Shown in pieces: positions 61,863-64,000 of a stretch of 64,000 nucleotides of DNA. The position numbers and the translations under genes are program-made. The notes below the pieces were generated by a model that worked only from the letters and a program-made list of their open reading frames with translations, was not told where the DNA came from and made no database searches. The stretch spans positions 894,001 through 958,000 of the forward strand of contig NC_010125.1 in NCBI RefSeq assembly GCF_000067045.1. Direction: 5' to 3'. Positions within the stretch are counted from its first letter, which is position 1, and each line of letters opens with the position of its first letter. This DNA is from Gluconacetobacter diazotrophicus PA1 5. GTDB taxonomy: Bacteria > Pseudomonadota > Alphaproteobacteria > Acetobacterales > Acetobacteraceae.

Positions 61863-62335
61863 ATGCGGCTGATCGCCGTCGGCCGCATGAAGGACCGGGT
61901 GGAGCGCGATCTGTTCCAGCGCTACGCCGAACGGCTGAGCCCGCGCCTGGATCTGGTCGAGGTGGCCGAGGGCAGGGGCGCACCCGCCGAGATCAAGCGG
62001 CGGGAAGGGCAGGCCCTGCTGTCGGCCCTGCCCGACCGGGCCTTCGCCGTGGCGTTGGACGAGGGCGGCCGTGCCCACGATAGCCTGGCCTTCGCGCGGG
62101 TCCTGGAACGCTGGCTGGGCCTGTCCCGCCCGGTCTGCTTCCTGGTCGGCGGTGCCGAGGGATTGGATGGCCCCGTCCTGGCTATGCGCGCCGAGCTCTC
62201 CCATATGGTCGACTGGGCCCGCACTAGTGATCCTGTACGCACAGGATGATCCGGGGATTATTGGCTGAACAGCTCTACCGGGCGCGTGCGATCGCCTCGG
62301 GGCATCCCTATCATCGCGCGGGACGGCCGGCCTAA
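61863..62335 (+). pseudogene. rlmH: 23S rRNA pseudouridine-1915 N3-methyltransferase, disrupted
   Basis: SPOUT methyltransferase of the ribosome. The first 112 codons are normal RlmH (GRMKDRVERDLFQRYAERLSPR, FAVALDEGGRAHDS, FLVGGAEGL). After codon CTC-TCC at 62196-62201 the expected segment leading into the C-terminus is replaced by foreign-looking sequence with a stop at 62247. The native C-terminus, [20 protein letters not shown] with the YHRA end, resumes in another frame at 62249 and ends at 62335. The interruption replaces roughly 33 expected bases with 47. Confidence 0.85.
62193..62248. other. polylinker-like insert inside rlmH
   Basis: Five recognition sites lie in 36 bases: GAGCTC (62193-62198), CATATG (62202-62207), GTCGAC (62208-62213), GGGCCC (62215-62220) and ACTAGT (62223-62228). 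The order and spacing of SacI-NdeI-SalI and the distal SpeI are those I remember of a T-vector polylinker read in reverse, with an internal deletion. Next comes ATCCTGT-ACGC-ACAGGAT, a perfect hairpin (62230-62247). This looks like cloning-vector remnant, not native DNA. Confidence 0.75.
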
Positions 62336-62354
62336 AGGCGTCACCCGTGATCCA

Positions 62355-62386
62355 CCAAAGGCCTGTCCCTTTGGAAAACCGGTTTT
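62355..62386. terminator. hairpin and AAAACCGGTTTT, candidate bidirectional terminator
   Basis: CCAAAGG and CCTTTGG form a stem with a six-base loop (62355-62374), immediately followed by the palindrome AAAACCGGTTTT and then TT. It separates the convergent rlmH and CHAP genes and provides T-runs in both directions. Confidence 0.7.
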
Positions 62387-62399
62387 TATCAAACGGATT

Positions 62400-63116
62400 C
62401 TAGCGGATCGAACGGTCGGGGGCGTCGTCGCGGAACGCGTGGCCGTAGGTCACTACCGGCAGGCTGTCCGGCGCTTCGGCCACTTCGGTCGAACGCATCG
62501 GATGGCTCAGCGCGCTGTCGGTGGCGCGGACCGCCGAGCGGCCGGCGCTGGCCATCATGACGCGTCCGCTGGTGTCCGAACGCGGATAGATGAAGCCATA
62601 GGTGGGATAGATACTGCCGTAGGTGCCCTGGTGGGCCAGCGCCACGCGCACGGCGCTCCAGTCATTGTTGGGCGACACGTCGATGACCGACACGTTGCGG
62701 CTGATGCCGCGCTGTGCCCAGTGCGACTGGTCGATGGTGACGGTGCGGCTGTCGATGACGTTGGTGACGACCGCGACATGGCCCAGTGGCATGCGGCGGG
62801 TGGCGCGGAAGTTCAGGACGCTGCCCGCCTCGGGGGCCGATCCGCGGGCATAGACGCCAGCGGCATTGTACCACCAGTTGACGGCATTGCCGTGCAGCAC
62901 GACATCGGAAGCAGTCTTCGCGAAGGCCACGCACTGGATGACATGGCCCGCCTCGTGACGGCGATAGGCGGCATGCTGGACATGATGGCCATGCTGCACC
63001 GGCTGGGCGACGTGATGCGCCGGGCGCCGCGCATCGGCTGCGTGGGGAAGGATCAGACCGAGGGACGCGGCCGCCATGGAAAAGAGGAACGAACGTCCCA
63101 AACCGCCTGCCCGCAT
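62400..63116 (-). CDS. CHAP-domain amidase/peptidase, secreted
   Basis: 238-residue exported cysteine amidohydrolase likely to cleave peptidoglycan peptides. A signal peptide (RSFLFSMAAASLGLILPHAADA) and a His-rich linker precede the CHAP domain, with the catalytic cysteine in VIQCVAFAK (about Cys62) and histidine in PLGHVAVVTNV (about His113). A C-terminal unstructured region follows. The start 63116 gives the signal peptide. It is preceded by a palindromic promoter region. Confidence 0.88.
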   Translation of the reverse strand: MRAGGLGRSFLFSMAAASLGLILPHAADARRPAHHVAQPVQHGHHVQHAAYRRHEAGHVIQCVAFAKTASDVVLHGNAVNWWYNAAGVYARGSAPEAGSVLNFRATRRMPLGHVAVVTNVIDSRTVTIDQSHWAQRGISRNVSVIDVSPNNDWSAVRVALAHQGTYGSIYPTYGFIYPRSDTSGRVMMASAGRSAVRATDSALSHPMRSTEVAEAPDSLPVVTYGHAFRDDAPDRSIR

Positions 63117-63435
63117 CCTCGAAGACCCCACCTGCCGTGTTGCTGCGCAAACAGGGTTAGCAAGGGGGTTGCAACCCTGACAAGACGCCGCCGCAATTCT
63201 TCGCGGCACTTATAAAAAATTCGCCAAAACACCCTGATCTGGCGTCAGATTTAGGAATATATTCCTTTCGCGATCGTGCAGGTCGCGGTTTTCCAATGAA
63301 AAATACAGGTTCCCTGAAAAGGGCCGGATCAGGGGGGCGAACCGGCTGCGTTCGAATCGGAATCGGGATCCGTTGCCAAAATGCGACAGGTATGTGTTGT
63401 CGCCGGACCCCGCTCCAGGCTGTGACGTGTGCGTC
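63117..63435. promoter_or_regulatory. control region upstream of the CHAP gene
   Basis: A 319-base gap without a credible gene. It contains a perfect 14-bp palindrome, AGGAATATATTCCT (63253-63266), and AT-rich promoter-like sequence (63200-63235, with TTATAA), both read toward the CHAP gene. The rest, 63270-63435, is featureless and lies downstream of the ridA stop. Confidence 0.5.
63253..63266. promoter_or_regulatory. perfect palindrome AGGAATATATTCCT
   Basis: A 14-bp perfect dyad 137 bases upstream of the CHAP gene start. It is AT-rich inside a GC-rich genome, which suggests a regulator-binding site; the regulator is unknown. Confidence 0.45.
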
Positions 63436-63786
63436 CTACTTCGTGCAGATGACCATGATTTCGACCAGCATCGCCGGATTGGCCATGACCGCCTGCACGC
63501 AGGCGCGCGCCGGTGCGCCGTCCTTCGGCAGCCACGCGGACCACACGGCGTTCAGGTCGTCGCGGTCGGCAATGTCCTTCAGCCAGATCTGGGCCTGCAG
63601 CAGGCGGGTCTTGTCGGTGCCGTGCAGTTCCAGCGCCTCGTCGATCTGCTCCAGAATGTCGCGGGTCTGGGTGGTCGCGTCGCCCGTCAGGTCGCGCGCG
63701 ACGAAACCCTGGGTAAACAGGAAGCCGTGATATTCCACGACCTTCGACAGGATCGCGTTCGGTTCCGTGCGGATGATCTTGCTCAT
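63436..63786 (-). CDS. RidA-family deaminase-like protein, short form
   Basis: 116-residue RidA-superfamily protein. Segments are ILSKVVEYHGFLFTQGFVARDL, TTQTRDILEQIDEALELHGTDKTRLLQAQIWLKDIADRDDLNAVWSAWL and the conserved arginine in GAPARACVQAVMANPAMLVEIMVICTK (canonical P-x-R-x-x-V). It probably deaminates reactive enamines. A longer RidA relative is encoded at 29724-30191. It follows the partial nucleotidyltransferase gene on the same strand. Confidence 0.93.
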   Translation of the reverse strand: MSKIIRTEPNAILSKVVEYHGFLFTQGFVARDLTGDATTQTRDILEQIDEALELHGTDKTRLLQAQIWLKDIADRDDLNAVWSAWLPKDGAPARACVQAVMANPAMLVEIMVICTK

Positions 63787-63856
63787 GGGGCCAGTCCTTC
63801 GTCATGGCGGCCGACGGGGCCGCGCCCGCTCTTGTCCGACACCCGGGCAGGGCCGG

Positions 63857-64000
63857 TCAACTGGGACCAGTCAAACCGGGACCGGCCGGGCGCGTGGCGG
63901 CAAACTGGTCCAGCCGGTCCGGCGTATCGAAATCCTCATGGATCGTGGCGCCGGCCTGGACCGTCGCCACACGCTCCCCCAGGGCACGCATCAGCGCTCC
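63857..64000 (-). CDS. C-terminal part of a MobA/MocA-like nucleotidyltransferase
   Basis: The last 47 residues of a protein whose start lies outside the window. They contain LMRALGERVATVQAGATIHEDFDTPDRLDQF, with the D-x-D-T-P-x-x-L end typical of MobA/MocA-like NTP transferases for molybdopterin guanine or cytosine dinucleotide synthesis. Not enough remains to choose between molybdenum and other sugar-nucleotide substrates. Seventy bases upstream of ridA. Confidence 0.7.
   Translation of the reverse strand, partial: GALMRALGERVATVQAGATIHEDFDTPDRLDQFAATRPAGPGLTGPS

Noticed and set aside
1-64000. CRISPR array, insertion sequence, prophage or SRP/6S RNA
   Set aside because: No repeat-spacer arrays, transposases, integrases or canonical RNA folds were seen on either strand apart from the one tRNA.

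Overview
The window is gene-dense, high-GC DNA from an alphaproteobacterium. Together, an NDUFA12-type complex I subunit, a COQ9-like protein, a eukaryote-like NADP isocitrate dehydrogenase, a polyol dehydrogenase, an OprB-type sugar porin and many alphaproteobacterial operon orders suggest an acetic acid bacterium (Acetobacteraceae, Gluconacetobacter-like). That assignment is inference. Most of the window is ordinary chromosome. I see no prophage, insertion sequence, CRISPR array or replication origin.

Layout. 1-1840: queuosine genes tgt (partial) and queG with a coupled ribbon-helix-helix gene. 1925-3880: a TerB/J-domain protein and the Fe-S carrier Mrp. 4148-15264: an envelope region with opgC, an SGNH hydrolase, a DegP-type protease, a FUSC exporter, a polyol dehydrogenase, a GNAT enzyme, a short ModE-like regulator and the glucan genes opgD-opgH. 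15324-21524: a secreted hypothetical, a PadR regulator with a start-codon-embedded operator driving a ferric-siderophore reductase, an Ivy-type lysozyme inhibitor, a YbaK deacylase, a cation/proton antiporter and a degenerate SDR. 21588-28097: a DEAD-box helicase, a zinc alcohol dehydrogenase, icd, a DUF1348 protein and an OprB porin. 28529-34327: a FemAB-like acyltransferase, RidA, a catalytically incomplete NrdJ-like TSCPD protein, then NDUFA12, mlaD and a DUF2155 gene. 34324-39327: otsB-otsA, dsbB, DUF1328, nadE. 39346-46451: a beta-roll (RTX-like) protein between two very large, related glycosyltransferases. 46759-50021: HU, tRNA-Gln, and a COQ9-like/proC/YbjN/ubiK run. 50188-59096: hldD, lgt, a MidA-type methyltransferase, pgeF, a lipoprotein, prs, a histidine phosphatase, rplY, pth, ychF. 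59344-62335: proA (frameshifted), nadD, rsfS and rlmH (disrupted). 62400-64000: a CHAP amidase, a second RidA and the end of a nucleotidyltransferase gene.

Themes. Envelope biology dominates: glucan synthesis and decoration, lipid asymmetry, lipoprotein maturation, LPS heptose, peptidoglycan editing, a lysozyme inhibitor, and surface glycosylation. The most unusual biology is the beta-roll protein with its two paralogous multidomain glycosyltransferases, the NrdJ-derived TSCPD protein preceded by an NrdR-box-like site, and the PadR/ferric reductase pair.

Sequence integrity also needs attention. rlmH is broken by a short segment carrying five clustered cloning-type restriction sites that resembles a plasmid polylinker. 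proA has a one-base frameshift, and the DUF2155 gene switches frame. These look at least partly like sequencing or assembly artefacts rather than real mutations.
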